A DNA stretch of 64,000 nucleotides, taken from contig VZRR01007718.1 in NCBI GenBank assembly GCA_013398015.1, positions 210,606-274,605 of the forward strand. Reading direction: 5' to 3'. The notes below the pieces were generated by a model. The model saw only the letters and a program-made list of their open reading frames with translations. It was not told the DNA's origin and did no database searches. Origin of the DNA: Oreocharis arfaki. Lineage: Eukaryota; Chordata; Aves; Passeriformes; Paramythiidae. Positions 25,988-37,400 of this stretch are shown in pieces. The stretch's first letter is position 1. Every line of letters begins with the position of its first letter. The position numbers and the translations under genes were made by a program.

Positions 25988-28900
25988 CTTACTTGCGTGA
26001 TGTGCGTGTCAGTTCTCTGCTCATAGGTATTCATTGCAATTCTGCATGGAAAAAAGGAAGTAGCAACAAAAATAATAGAATTTGTAGGAACATTTCTTTG
26101 AGGAAAGCCTGCACTGGCTAAGTGTCTTCGTCAGGAAAGGTGGATTTGGAGTATTTGTTAGATATAAAAAAGGCAACATTGAAGAGAAGATTGGTACAGA
26201 ATACTTCACGAGCATATAAAAAAGATCTGTAAATTTTGTTTCCACACTAAGCAGCTTAGTCTAAATTAGTTCGAGAAAGTACTAAACACATACGCGGAGG
26301 AGAGATCAAGCAGTGACATTTGCAAATAAAACTCTAAGTGAAATTCAAAGCTCTAGTAGACACCAAACTAGAAGTCAGGAAACTAAAGCAGAAGAAGACT
26401 GTTTCCTTAACTAACTGTAGTTGTTCACTCTCACAGGTATAAAATTGGGTAAGATGCAAATTTTAGTCTGATCATGCAGACTTTTCATCTGTCACATACT
26501 GTCTGTTAAGGTGAGACCAAATAACTTGTCTATCACAATACATGCTCAGCAAGCATAAAGTTAAAAAAACCTGGGGAAACGTACTTATTTTCTTATTTTA
26601 TATTTTAGCACTTTCAGTGTCACTGGCAAAAAAAAAGATTGCAGTTAAAAAAGCAGAGAAGTAAGATCAGATACAGCTAACAAACTATTTCCACTAATGA
26701 GAAATATTTGGTAAAACAATCCCAAATTTTATGTTGGAATGAAACTGGAGGATTTTACTATTTTGTGAGAGTACATTCTATTAGGTAAATGAACTGTATA
26801 GCAGAGAGTAATATTTACTAAACAGTTTGCAATTATTAGTCGAAAAAAATAATAAGCTCTTGTTGAATTTGGCTTTCTAAGCCCTCTTGAGGAAATACAG
26901 ATTAGAACAGACATAATATACAAAAATGAAATAATTCTTAAGATTTATGTCAGATGTTTTTGGGAAATTAAGTGCAACTTACTTTATAAGCAAATGAGAT
27001 TAAAATAAATTCTAGCATTCTAAAAAATTCTTCATTGGTATTTGTAATAATAATAATATTTTTAGTTAGAAGAATAAGTCTGACACACTTAGCCTGCTTT
27101 ATTAGGAGGTCATGTGGAAGTGGAAATAAAAGTTGTAGGAAAATCCACCCAGCCGTTGTCTCTCCCCTCACTTATTTTTCCTGTGTAACCTTCTTCTCAC
27201 ATAAAAAATCCACACCCTCCATCTTAAGGACATGGTAATTTACTGATTTTTCCTCATGAGTGTGGTTAATCCATTTCAGGATACATTTATATTCCTGAAC
27301 TTTACAGCCTTTGTTATGAGGCAAAAGTGGTTAAGGGACATTGAGATACAGTGACTGCATTTTAAATTTAAATGAGCTATATATTCCTGCTCTTGACTAC
27401 TTATTGGATTGAATGGGAAGCAGAGCTTTTATGCACATGCAAAAGAGTATTGCCAAAAATATTAGTTGGCCAAATAGCTTAGTGTTTCAAAAACCAGTTT
27501 TCTTATACTGCATCTGTAGAAGAGAGACAGTGGTGTGAACCTCTTTTTCCCCAATCTAATGTTTTTATTATGATCTGTCACAATAAAATTCAAGATAGTG
27601 TTTTGTAACATTTCTTTTGGGATGTAGTATTTTTTATAAAATGTTAAGTTCAATTACTTCAGAAAATCTGTCTGCACACTCTCCTCTAATGAAAGCTTTA
27701 GAAGCTTTTGAAAAAAAAGTAAGCTAAGGATGTGAAATTGTGTCTATTGTTGTAAAAAGTATTACTTCAAGAAATAAAGATAATTGCTGACATTCATGCA
27801 GAGAACTGCTTATAAGGAAAGAAAAATACAGAACCCAAACAGAACCTAAAGAAAAAAAAAAAATTAAAGAAATAAGGACTTAAACTAATTGCTTCTTCTA
27901 CAGAGAACACTTGAGTAATAACATCATTCAAAGAAAGTTAGTCAAAGGAATGTTGGAAATACTCCTGTACTAGAATTGGAATTTCCAGTTCTAAGTTTAC
28001 ATCTTTTGTTTCAAAATCAACTGAGGTTGTGGCTTTTTAGTTTGGTTTGGGTTGGTTTCCTTGCTACTTAGGGACAGAAGCTGTCAGAGAAATCATACTG
28101 TCTGGTCAGATATGTGTTTCTTAAAATGGTTGATGCAACTTTTTTTTTTAATCTCAACTTTTATTTCTTAGAGAAGATGAGAAGCTGGGGATAAAGGACT
28201 GGAGTCAATTCATTTATATCAAATAGTAGCTGGATTATAAAGTCTTATGGTGAAATGAATGAGAATTATATTGTAAAGGAATATTCTCCATAAGGGTACC
28301 AGATTCTTTGTTTTACATAGTAATATATCTGGATGGCTTGGACAAAAAACTGACAGCTGAGATCTGGCATAGTGACAATGAAAAACAGCCTAAACAGCTA
28401 ACAAGAGCTATCCCTGAATATTTGTTCGAAAAATTGTCAATTCCTTAATTTTTCTGTCTCTGAGAGTGTCTTGCAGATGAAATCTTAAGGATGTATACAC
28501 TCCAAAATTTCTAGCTAAATTTGTATTTGAGTTAGAGAGACCTGACAACAGTGTCTATGTGTTCTATATTTCTATTGAACTGAAAATCAGTATTTTGCAA
28601 CATAATAGAAATAAGGTACAGGAGACTCAATACATTTGCTTTTTTCTCTGAATGCCACAAAAAGGAAATTTGATCTCAGATTGTTAGATATGAGGTTTAG
28701 TATTAATTTTAGCTTAATCAGTTACTTGCTTGATCCATTTAACAGTGCAAAAAACTTTGATTCAGGGATTTAGAGGATTTTTTATTCCTTTTTTCAGCTC
28801 CAGGAAATATTTGAATAAGACCTAAAAAAAAATTTTAAAAATGAAGCATTATATATTTTTAAAAACTTGGTAGGGGAATACTGGTAGAGAAATGTTTGAG

Positions 28901-31849
28901 GATTCTTCTAGAAACTTAATTTTTCTGCATCCCATTATGTGCTTTGGCAGTGCTATGTAGCGAAAGCTGGAGTCTAAGAAAGCAAGTCTAGCAAGACTGT
29001 ACCCCTTGCTTGAGAAATGTGTTTATGCACATTTCCCTACCTCACAACCACTTTCATGCCAGGTATCAGAGATCTGAGATGATGAATTTTACCCAAATTT
29101 GACAAGTGAACAAATGTAGTTAGAAATTCCTTTATCAAACTGTATGCTTGGATATAAGAGGATACCCTAATAGAGCTAAATTCCCGCTGTTCTGCGAATA
29201 ACCCGTTCCAACTCACCATAGAATAACACTGGAGCATAAGGCCATTTTGTGGCACGCAATAGAGACTCTATAGAAGACAGCTGTGTATAAGTATAAGAAA
29301 ATCCTTTGAAACACAGATTTGAGTCAGGCTTCATTAGTCCTTCTATTCATAGAAATGCTCGTTTCTTTAACCACTGGCAAATGTGCCAGCAAAAACATCC
29401 CAGGGCACTGACCAGGGGATTCTTATCAATCAAGCCTGATGAGAGTCTGGCATATATAATTTCTTCCCTAAAGAAAAATTAAAAAGTCAGGAAGTTGAAC
29501 TTTGACATGACACTTTCTTCAAATTTTGCAACTCTGTCTGAAGCAAATATATTAATAATGAAGAGACCATTAATAGAGTCTATCTCATTAATGGACATCA
29601 GGCACTGAACTCTGAATGAATTTCTAAGCCTAATTAAAAAAATAAAAGGGGAAAGGTACTATGGGGTTGTTTCTTTGTCCACCAGTTTGTGATTTACAAG
29701 GTTCCTTAACACTTTCTCTTCCAGTAACTGAGCATCAACATTAGGCCAGATCCTATCTAAGAGTAATTTGGCCAAATGTTATCATTAACAAGACCAGTCA
29801 TTTTGTATGCTTGCAAAAAAGAATCCAAGGCCCAATAAAAATGTAACACTTTTGCTAAAACATCCCATCTGCATTTCTTGAACCAATTTTATGCTAATAA
29901 AAGCAAATTTACTGATTTACACTGAGGAAATACAGTGAAAGGAAAGACAATAGTGCCTAGTCAAGCCTCCACATTAGGATGTGTGCTGTCTTTTTGCAGT
30001 ACATATTATTTTATTGATTGTATCTTGCACTATTTAAACAATTCTTTCTCCCTTTGTCTTTTGACTGAAAAAAAAGAGGTTGTTTTATACTCCAAATCAT
30101 GCTAGTTGTCCATAGCACTACTGGAATTTTCTGAAGTAGTTTGAAAGGAGACCTGTAGAATAGAAGCTTTTCTTACAGTTGATCTTGAATGTAGACAACA
30201 GGGGTACTGCTTTTACACTCTTATTTTATGCTTTCATTTTTTCACCAGTTTTGGAAATCAGGGACTCCTAGTGTTACATATCTGGCTTCAAACATAGAAA
30301 GAAAGGAAGCAAATTATGTAAAACTAGATCCCATATGAAACAACCAGTACAGGGGTGAATTAGATTGAATAGTTTCAAGACTCAAAAACCTGTGGTTCCT
30401 ATTATATATTTAACTCAAACACCAAATATAACTCAAAATACCAAAATTACTTTCAACTTCCAATATTTTAGGGGTATAAACATAAGTCTAAACTTGTATC
30501 AACCCTTCAAGAAAAGAAAAATGTCAGAAACATCATCAGTGTTTTAATTGAAACTTATCTTGATACAATTTTTTTACATGCATAGGGAAATTAGTCTTTT
30601 TTAATTGTGGTTTCTTTCATAACCCAAAATAATGAACCACCAAGAGCTCTTCTAATTTTGAATCTGTTGATAAAAATGAAAATTGTATCAGCTTGGGTCC
30701 CAGAAAGATTCACAGGCTGACCTTTCGGTCAATGTCATTCTAAGAGCTTTGTTTAAGCTCTGGGAGTCTGCAGTCCTTGAATTGTTCTGATTTTGCTAAT
30801 ATATTGAAATCTTCTCATTACTTCAATGAAGAGGAAAAAGTAAAAGCATCATGCAGAGGAGCAGTGAGATACGGGATTATATTTCTGATTTTAGATATGT
30901 AACTTGTAATATTAACTTTAATATCTAAACTAAAACTCTTTCTGCTGTAAACTCTTAACATAACGAATGAAGTTAAGCAGAAATGTACTCCTGTCTCTTT
31001 TCTGAGGAAGTCTGCAGTGTTTAAAAACCTAATTTAATTATCTTATTTACATAAAATTAAGCAGTTAAATCTGGGCTTTGTGACTGTTCTCTTATAGCTC
31101 TTTCTATCACCCCCTATGGCCAGGCATAATGAAAATTCACTCTGTCGCTGGTGGCTGACTTTCTGAGTTACCTGCAATGAAGCACAGAGTAGGGTTTTGA
31201 GTAGGAGGTGAAGTGCATCTTACTGTGAAAAGCTGCCAAAGACCTCTGCAGCACAGGAATCCAGGCAGATCTGATCTGAAGCTCTCAGCAGTAACTGCCT
31301 GTACGCTTGATGATGAAAGAGCTCCTGGCTTGTATCCCTCTGGAAAAGACTTGGATGGAAATAGTCAAGATTCATGTTTTAAAAAAAACCAACAACCCCC
31401 CCTGAAAAAAAACTACAACCAAAACCAAATAAATTATTAAAAATAATTCCAAACTATATAAGAATACATTTATTCAAATGTGCAAAATGAATTGGTGAGA
31501 TGAGAGACACAGACTATCTTTAAGGCATATAGATTTGTTAGTCAATGTGGTTATTGAAGACCTAAGTTCTGCCTCAGATCTGCTCAGATGACAGAGGTTA
31601 CTTTCATTATTTTCGTGGGTTTTTTTTCTTTTGTTTTTTTTTCTACCGTGAGAAATTGAGAATGACCTGATTCTGACTGATCAATAGATAAAAGACTCAG
31701 ACGAAATGTGAGAGAACTTCAAAATATGATCTTCCCTCAGGGTCTTCCACATTGCCAACTAGGAGTTCTTGTTGTACAGATGCTGTCTTTCTACTAGGAG
31801 GAAAAAAAAAATGAAAAAAGAACAGCTTAGTGTCGCCTATCAATTTTTT
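25988..31849. other. Unannotated AT-rich stretch
   Basis: No gene or dispersed repeat is recognised. An inverted repeat of ATTAAT-type sites lies at 29567-29594. A/C-rich low-complexity sequence lies at 31380-31433. Scattered frames of 60-75 codons show no recognisable domains. Sequence around 29390-29900 has several TAAT- and CCAAT-like motifs and might be a conserved non-coding region, but that needs alignment. Confidence 0.55.
31380..31433. repeat. A/C-rich low-complexity tract
   Basis: A runs alternate with C-containing units and end in AATAAATTATT. It could be a degraded retrosequence tail, but the 180 bases upstream are not recognised. Confidence 0.65.
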
Positions 31850-31918
31850 TATCAGGTCTGTGGAAAAAGCTTCTTAGAGCACAAGAGGATGATCCACAGT
31901 GAAAAAACAGACCAGTGC
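31850..31918 (+). pseudogene. Degenerate C2H2 zinc-finger-like fragment
   Basis: The plus strand reads QVCGKSFLEHKRMIHSEK, then a short TDQC. This resembles the CGKSF...HxRxH(T/S)(G)EKPxxC pattern of tandem C2H2 zinc fingers, which bind DNA through Cys2His2-coordinated zinc. It is defective. The first zinc cysteine is replaced (Y at its place), about eight residues between the F and the first histidine are missing, the histidine spacing is four rather than three, and only one unit is present. The open frame (31769-31978) has an A-rich, non-zinc-finger beginning and no neighbouring fingers. It could be a remnant of a zinc-finger gene or retrocopy, or a coincidence. No function is claimed. Confidence 0.25.
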
Positions 31919-34419
31919 TGCTGCAAACTGAGCAGACAGGTGATAGCTGGTGTTTTTGTTCACAGAGGAGATACTTAGAGGGTGTTGTGAGAGCCCAGTG
32001 TCAAGTATGGGGTGTGCTGCCCCAGCGATGCTGTTGCTGTCAGTTATCACTGACCTCATGACTGCAGCTTTATTAGCACTGGGTTTTGCCCTAGAAAAGG
32101 CACTGGAATGGCTAATCCATCAGCACCTCTTTGAAGTGCTGTGAAATACATGAGAACACTGAAACATAAACTAAAAGTTAACTGCGTGATGTCAGAAGAA
32201 ATTCATCTCCTGGCGTGAGCTGAATGGTTCTTGGACTGTCTACGGAAATAATCTGGCATTATAAAGAGTCTTTATCAGTAATTAAAATATTCATGCAGAT
32301 AAAAATATTCTCACACAGGTCTTGAAAAAACAGCTTTGGAAATGTGTAAACCAAAATACTTAATTGTTTAATTCTGCAGGTACAGCAAGAAGTAAATTTT
32401 CACAACACACCTTCTTTCTAATCTCTGTGTACTGACATTTCAAAAGTCTGAGCTATGGGAAATTTTATTGAAGAGCCCATTGTTTTTACCAGCGCTCAGT
32501 GTGAAAAGAACAAAACCAAGGACATAGTTTACATTCTGCATTTAAACAGCAGCTGATTAGGTGATAACAGCATTAATTACTCATTGGCAGGCAAACAGCC
32601 TAGGTAATCAAAAATGTATTTTCTGCAGTGAGATTTATATTGTCATGAGAAAATAGGTGCCAGACACAGCATTTTGGAGAAGGAATCTGGACAAACTTGG
32701 ACTCCTCTCTCCACTGGTGTAGCAGCAGTACTGCCAGCTGGTAGATTGATTGCAGTACAGCAACATCGCTGAGCACTGGGCTTAGGCTGCACCCTCCTAC
32801 TAGAGGAAATGGCATTGTTGTATAAGTCCTAATAAAACATTCGCACAGAAAAACGATTAAATAATAGATAGTACTTCCTAAAAAAATGACCAAAAAATAT
32901 AATATTGAAGCTGCTACTAAACTATCTATTCCTAGATTTTACTTTTTGGGGAGAGAATATGGTTTGCTGTTTTCTTTCAAGCTTATAACATGTAGGTTGT
33001 GGTATTGATAGTTTGAAAATGAAGTAAAGTTTTACACTAAAGCAAAATCAATCACCAGAGTAAAATTATGGTTGAATATCACAAATATTTACTAGGAAAT
33101 CCATGACTAATAATAATTTACATAATGAATTAGCTACATCCCAGATGTTATCTCTGGAGGGACACTCCAGCTCATTCATTTTCACTGATTTTTTTTTTTT
33201 TTTGGCATTTCATTGAATCCCTCTTCATTTGCGTTTTCTTGAATCCCTCTTTTATGTTAAAAAAAATACAGTTTCTTTTATGATGAAGTAATAAAAATGT
33301 GTTATTTTAGAAACATAATCTGAAAATCAGATAATATATCTTCATAAACAGTATGTATAGTTAATTTTTCTTATATTTCAGTTACTACTTTCAGAATTTT
33401 TATTCAGAGTAAACCTGGACTCTCATTATTACAAGGCTGACAAGAAAATCGATAATGAAAAGTGTTCTGAAAGTTATCTACAATGTATATTTTTAGCAAG
33501 GAGCTATTGATTGCTTCTCCATTAAGATAGGTGAGGTTTGGTTAACCCACTTAACTAGCACTTGACTTGGCCTCTTCTGAGAACATTTCTAGAAGATAGA
33601 GGAGTTCTACTTATGATTTTCAGATTCTGAAAGAAATATAACACTCATTCAAAGAGATGAGAGGGTACTCTAAATCTCAAGAGACTGAAGAAAATTCTAA
33701 TCTTTTACGATGCTGCTAGCACAAACTTGTTTTTTTATAGTGCTGTGCATGTGGTATTTCTCTTTTGTTTTGTGTGTTATTTAATTGCAGTTTTTGTTTC
33801 AGTTTGTCCTGCCAGAGGGAAGTCCTCATTTATGTTTCATTGGTGTGTCCAGTTATTAGAATCATTGCATTAATGCCAGGGTCTTGTCACAAATTCAATT
33901 ACAGCAGCTGTTGCATACAAGCAATTAGACATCTGTGCCGCAGCTCCCTCATTGCCATTGCCTTTTATCATTCTGTTGCTGCAACTAGACTCATAATTTA
34001 TATCTGTACTGTGCCTTCCGTGCATGGGATCTTAAACAATTAACTGCTCATAAGCTCTTCCAAGGCAGGTAAAATGCCAATATATTCACCTTCCCTTGTG
34101 GAACAGCTGGCAGATCACTTGGAGCTTGATTTGCCTGTAGAAGGACAAAGGACAGAAGGCAAATAGCCGAGACCAGTGGCACCAAACCTTGTTTTAAATT
34201 GAAAAGAACAGAGGGTCAAAGACAGCCACTCTGAACCACATCTTTGCTAACCAAGAGGGCATAAATATTAGTTGAGAGGAAGATGAAAGGACTGTTGGAT
34301 TTGCTGTTGGAAAGCTGAACAGAACTGTGTTACAAGTAAGTGATATATTCTTCCTTTCCCTGCTGGAATATGGTGACATAAAAAACCACTTTGTACTGGT
34401 ATTTTTATTCTGCACACAC
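31919..34419. other. Unannotated stretch with enhancer-like motif clusters
   Basis: No gene is recognised. T15 lies at 33189-33203 and is followed by a 26-base-period imperfect duplication of a TTGAATCCCTCTT unit (33213-33225 and 33239-33251). Two clusters of CAGCTG and TAAT/CAATTA motifs occur at 32539-32600 and 33896-33928. These could be regulatory but are not shown to be. Confidence 0.5.
33189..33251. repeat. Poly(T) run plus 13-bp direct repeat, 26-base period
   Basis: Fifteen T's (33189-33203) are followed by TTGAATCCCTCTT twice, at 33213-33225 and 33239-33251. The spacing suggests an old tandem duplication of about 26 bases. Confidence 0.75.
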
Positions 34420-34420
34420 N
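34420..34420. other. Single-N assembly gap in a CA run
   Basis: The N follows CACACAC. Unlike the Ns at 6633 and 9509, I find no duplicated sequence on its two sides. It may hide a longer CA microsatellite. Confidence 0.85.
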
Positions 34421-37400
34421 CAAATCGCTGCTCATCATGGTTACACAGCCTTACTGTATACATATGGGGGTTTATTAGTACAGATGTTTGTCTGAAAAGA
34501 AATCACAGATAAGATTGAAGCAGCTCTTCTTAAAACTATTAAGCTATTTAGCTGAGGGTTGTTTAAGATGGAATGAGGGAAATGAAGCATTCTTTCTTCT
34601 CATAAAATTCAAATTTGTCTAAATGTTTTGGTGTATAATCCTCCCTCCCTCTCCAATTTGTGCCATCAGTCACTGCAGGATGGGATGAACAGGTGTGTTA
34701 CACAGCCATACTGTGAATGATACTGAATTCCAGCAGTGTTCCCCTGGATCAAGAGTTCACAAAGTGCAAAATGAGTATTCCATGCCTCACTTCAAGGTGC
34801 AGTTCTATGAGGCAAGTGCCTCGACAGCAGCACCAAATAAAGAAATTCTTGCCACTTCTCAGTGCTGGCTCTGCACTGGAATTTGCCTCCCCTCTACTCT
34901 TTCTGAGCAGAGGCCAAACGGATACCTAGGGCATGTTAATATAGTGAGTATACCACAGTAATATTAACCCTCCTCAATCGTTGGTTCTTCAGAGTTTGTT
35001 TTTTAACCAAGACCAATTCAGGTGTCTGGATTACAGTTATTTTAACAAAATGAGGGGCACTATAAAGGTAAGCACAAGCAAGCAGAGGAAGCAAGGGAAA
35101 CTCTTAAGGTGAATATGCTGCCAAACCATGGTACTACAGTCACGTTATAAATTACTGTCTGACACCTTGTTCGTTTTGATAATGAATTTTGAGCAATGAA
35201 TTGGATATTTGTCTTCTCTGACAGACAAGGAGACTGCTGCAGCATAACATAATTAATTATTCCTGGTGCACTTATGGGAGACAAACAAGATTAGCATTTA
35301 CACTAACATTTTCCTTTGAAGAGGAAGTGATTTTTGTCATTTAATCTTCTAAACATATCAGGGATAGGTCCCTATTGAAGTTCATGGTTGTAGAAATATG
35401 CTAGAATTTTGAAAAATATTTTCATACACATTTCCAAAAATTGAATGTACCACAGCTCTGCATCTCCAGAAATAAAGATCTTTTGCGACAAAGGATTTCA
35501 CTTTTCTAAACACAGAGAGACCAATTAGTGGGAAGAGAAACAGCAAAATGAGCTGGAAGTAGCTATTCTGTCTCCTCACTGCATTCTTGATAGAAAGGTC
35601 CTTTCAACTAATCTTATATTCAGTTAATCAATTTATCTGAATTTCAGCAAAAATCATACCTTTTGTCTGGTTCTCCAACACTTTTTTATTCTGTCACTCT
35701 GACGTTTCTCTATTTATTTGCTCCATTATTCTCCAAAGTCTTTCCTTTGGTCTTAAAGTTTTTTCTGCTCTTTTTCGGTTCTGGCCTGTACCCTGTATGT
35801 ATAGGAGAGCCACCCACTTGAGCAGTGTCAGGCATGCTCTGCAGAGGTATTACCCACCCTTGACCTCTAGAGGGTTTTGCTGGATGCAGAGGTTTAGCAG
35901 GCAGAAGAAAAACAGGAGTTCTTCTTCCCAGTCATGCTCTTTAATAGAAAAGTTTAAGTGTGAGCAAATGAGATATCACCCATCACAGAGAGCAACATTT
36001 GCAATTGGCTTTTGAAGGGAAATTAAGTGTCTTATTTACAAAACCTCACTTGTTCTGTGCACTTAGAATTGTGCCCATTCACTGAGATAGCTCTTTCTGT
36101 GGTGCATTTTGTTTTTGAGGAGTAGGAGGAAAATGCATCTATCTTCCGTTGGATTTAAAACCACAGTACAGTCTGATTGCAGCAATTTCAAATCTAAATA
36201 TATGATTTCTATGGCAGCAGCCCGTGAAAGGTTCATTTTATGAATAGTGTAATCATGTTTAACATAGGAGATTCTTGTGCTGCTTAGTAGGCAATGTTTC
36301 AAAGTAAAGAAAGTTTAGACAAAAAGAAAAAGCTTCGGGAAACAAGACCTGTTATGGAGCTTCTTCAGTTTGTGGGGAGTTGATGTGAAGGAGCTTCATC
36401 ACATCGTGTGATGGTTCATTACTTGATAAATGAGCCATAAATGTGCTCACTTGTATATCCAGCTCACACTGCTCTTAAAATCACAGCAAGATTTTCTCTT
36501 GATCAGCCTCACAGGCAGTTATTTTTTCTTCTTTGCCCTAACTCCAGTTCCATGCACTGTGGGATTTTTCTTGCCGCATATTTTGTGATAAAAATGAGAG
36601 CCAGCTGGAAGCAATAGCAATTCTGGCACCAGAGGTCGAGTACCAAGGTTCTCTTTTCCAAATATCCTGTTGTTTCTCTTGTTTTGGCCAAGTGACTCCA
36701 TTTATAACTATTACCAGCCAGAAAGGACAAAACACTGTTCTTTGCTATGAAGTAGGTAACTTCAAATACTCAGTGCTTTGCATAGGAACATGAAACCACC
36801 TCAGTGCCAGGCTTGCTATGCTTTGCCTGCTGGATCTCCACATTCCTAAGCATCATTTGCAGCAGGTTTTACATCCATATTGGCAGATATCAATAGCTGC
36901 CAATAGTTGCCATGACAGGATAATGCACACCAGCTGCTTTGGAAAAAACTCTTCCAATATGGACCAACATGTCTACATATGCTGATACCTAGAATGTGAC
37001 ACCTGTATGCTAATATCTGGGGGTGTTTTTTGCTTTTCTTTTCTCTGTTAGTTTGGTTTTTGTTCGTTTGTTTGCAGTTTTTTTTACAGTAGAAAGTAAC
37101 TAACCAGTGCTTATGGGACAGTCTTTCAGATGTTCTGAGTGTTATGAGCAAGACAAAGACATTTTCCTTAAAATGTCGGTGCCCATAATGATGAACATTG
37201 AGTTCCATGTGCTTCTGCAGTAAAAATAACAGCCCTTGCAACTTTCCTAATTCCCACAATGTGGAATATGTATTCACATTTCATGTCATTTTGTGAGAAT
37301 TTCAAGGAATACATCAGGACTAATAATGTACAATTTGAAAATAGGTAACTATGTCCTAGATTCTTTCTGTTGGTATGTTTAAATCATATACAATATGATT

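Noticed and set aside
36846..37277. 143-codon minus-strand frame
   Set aside because: It reads through a low-complexity GTTTG/T-rich tract that yields an artificial lysine/asparagine-rich segment. No recognisable domain is present.
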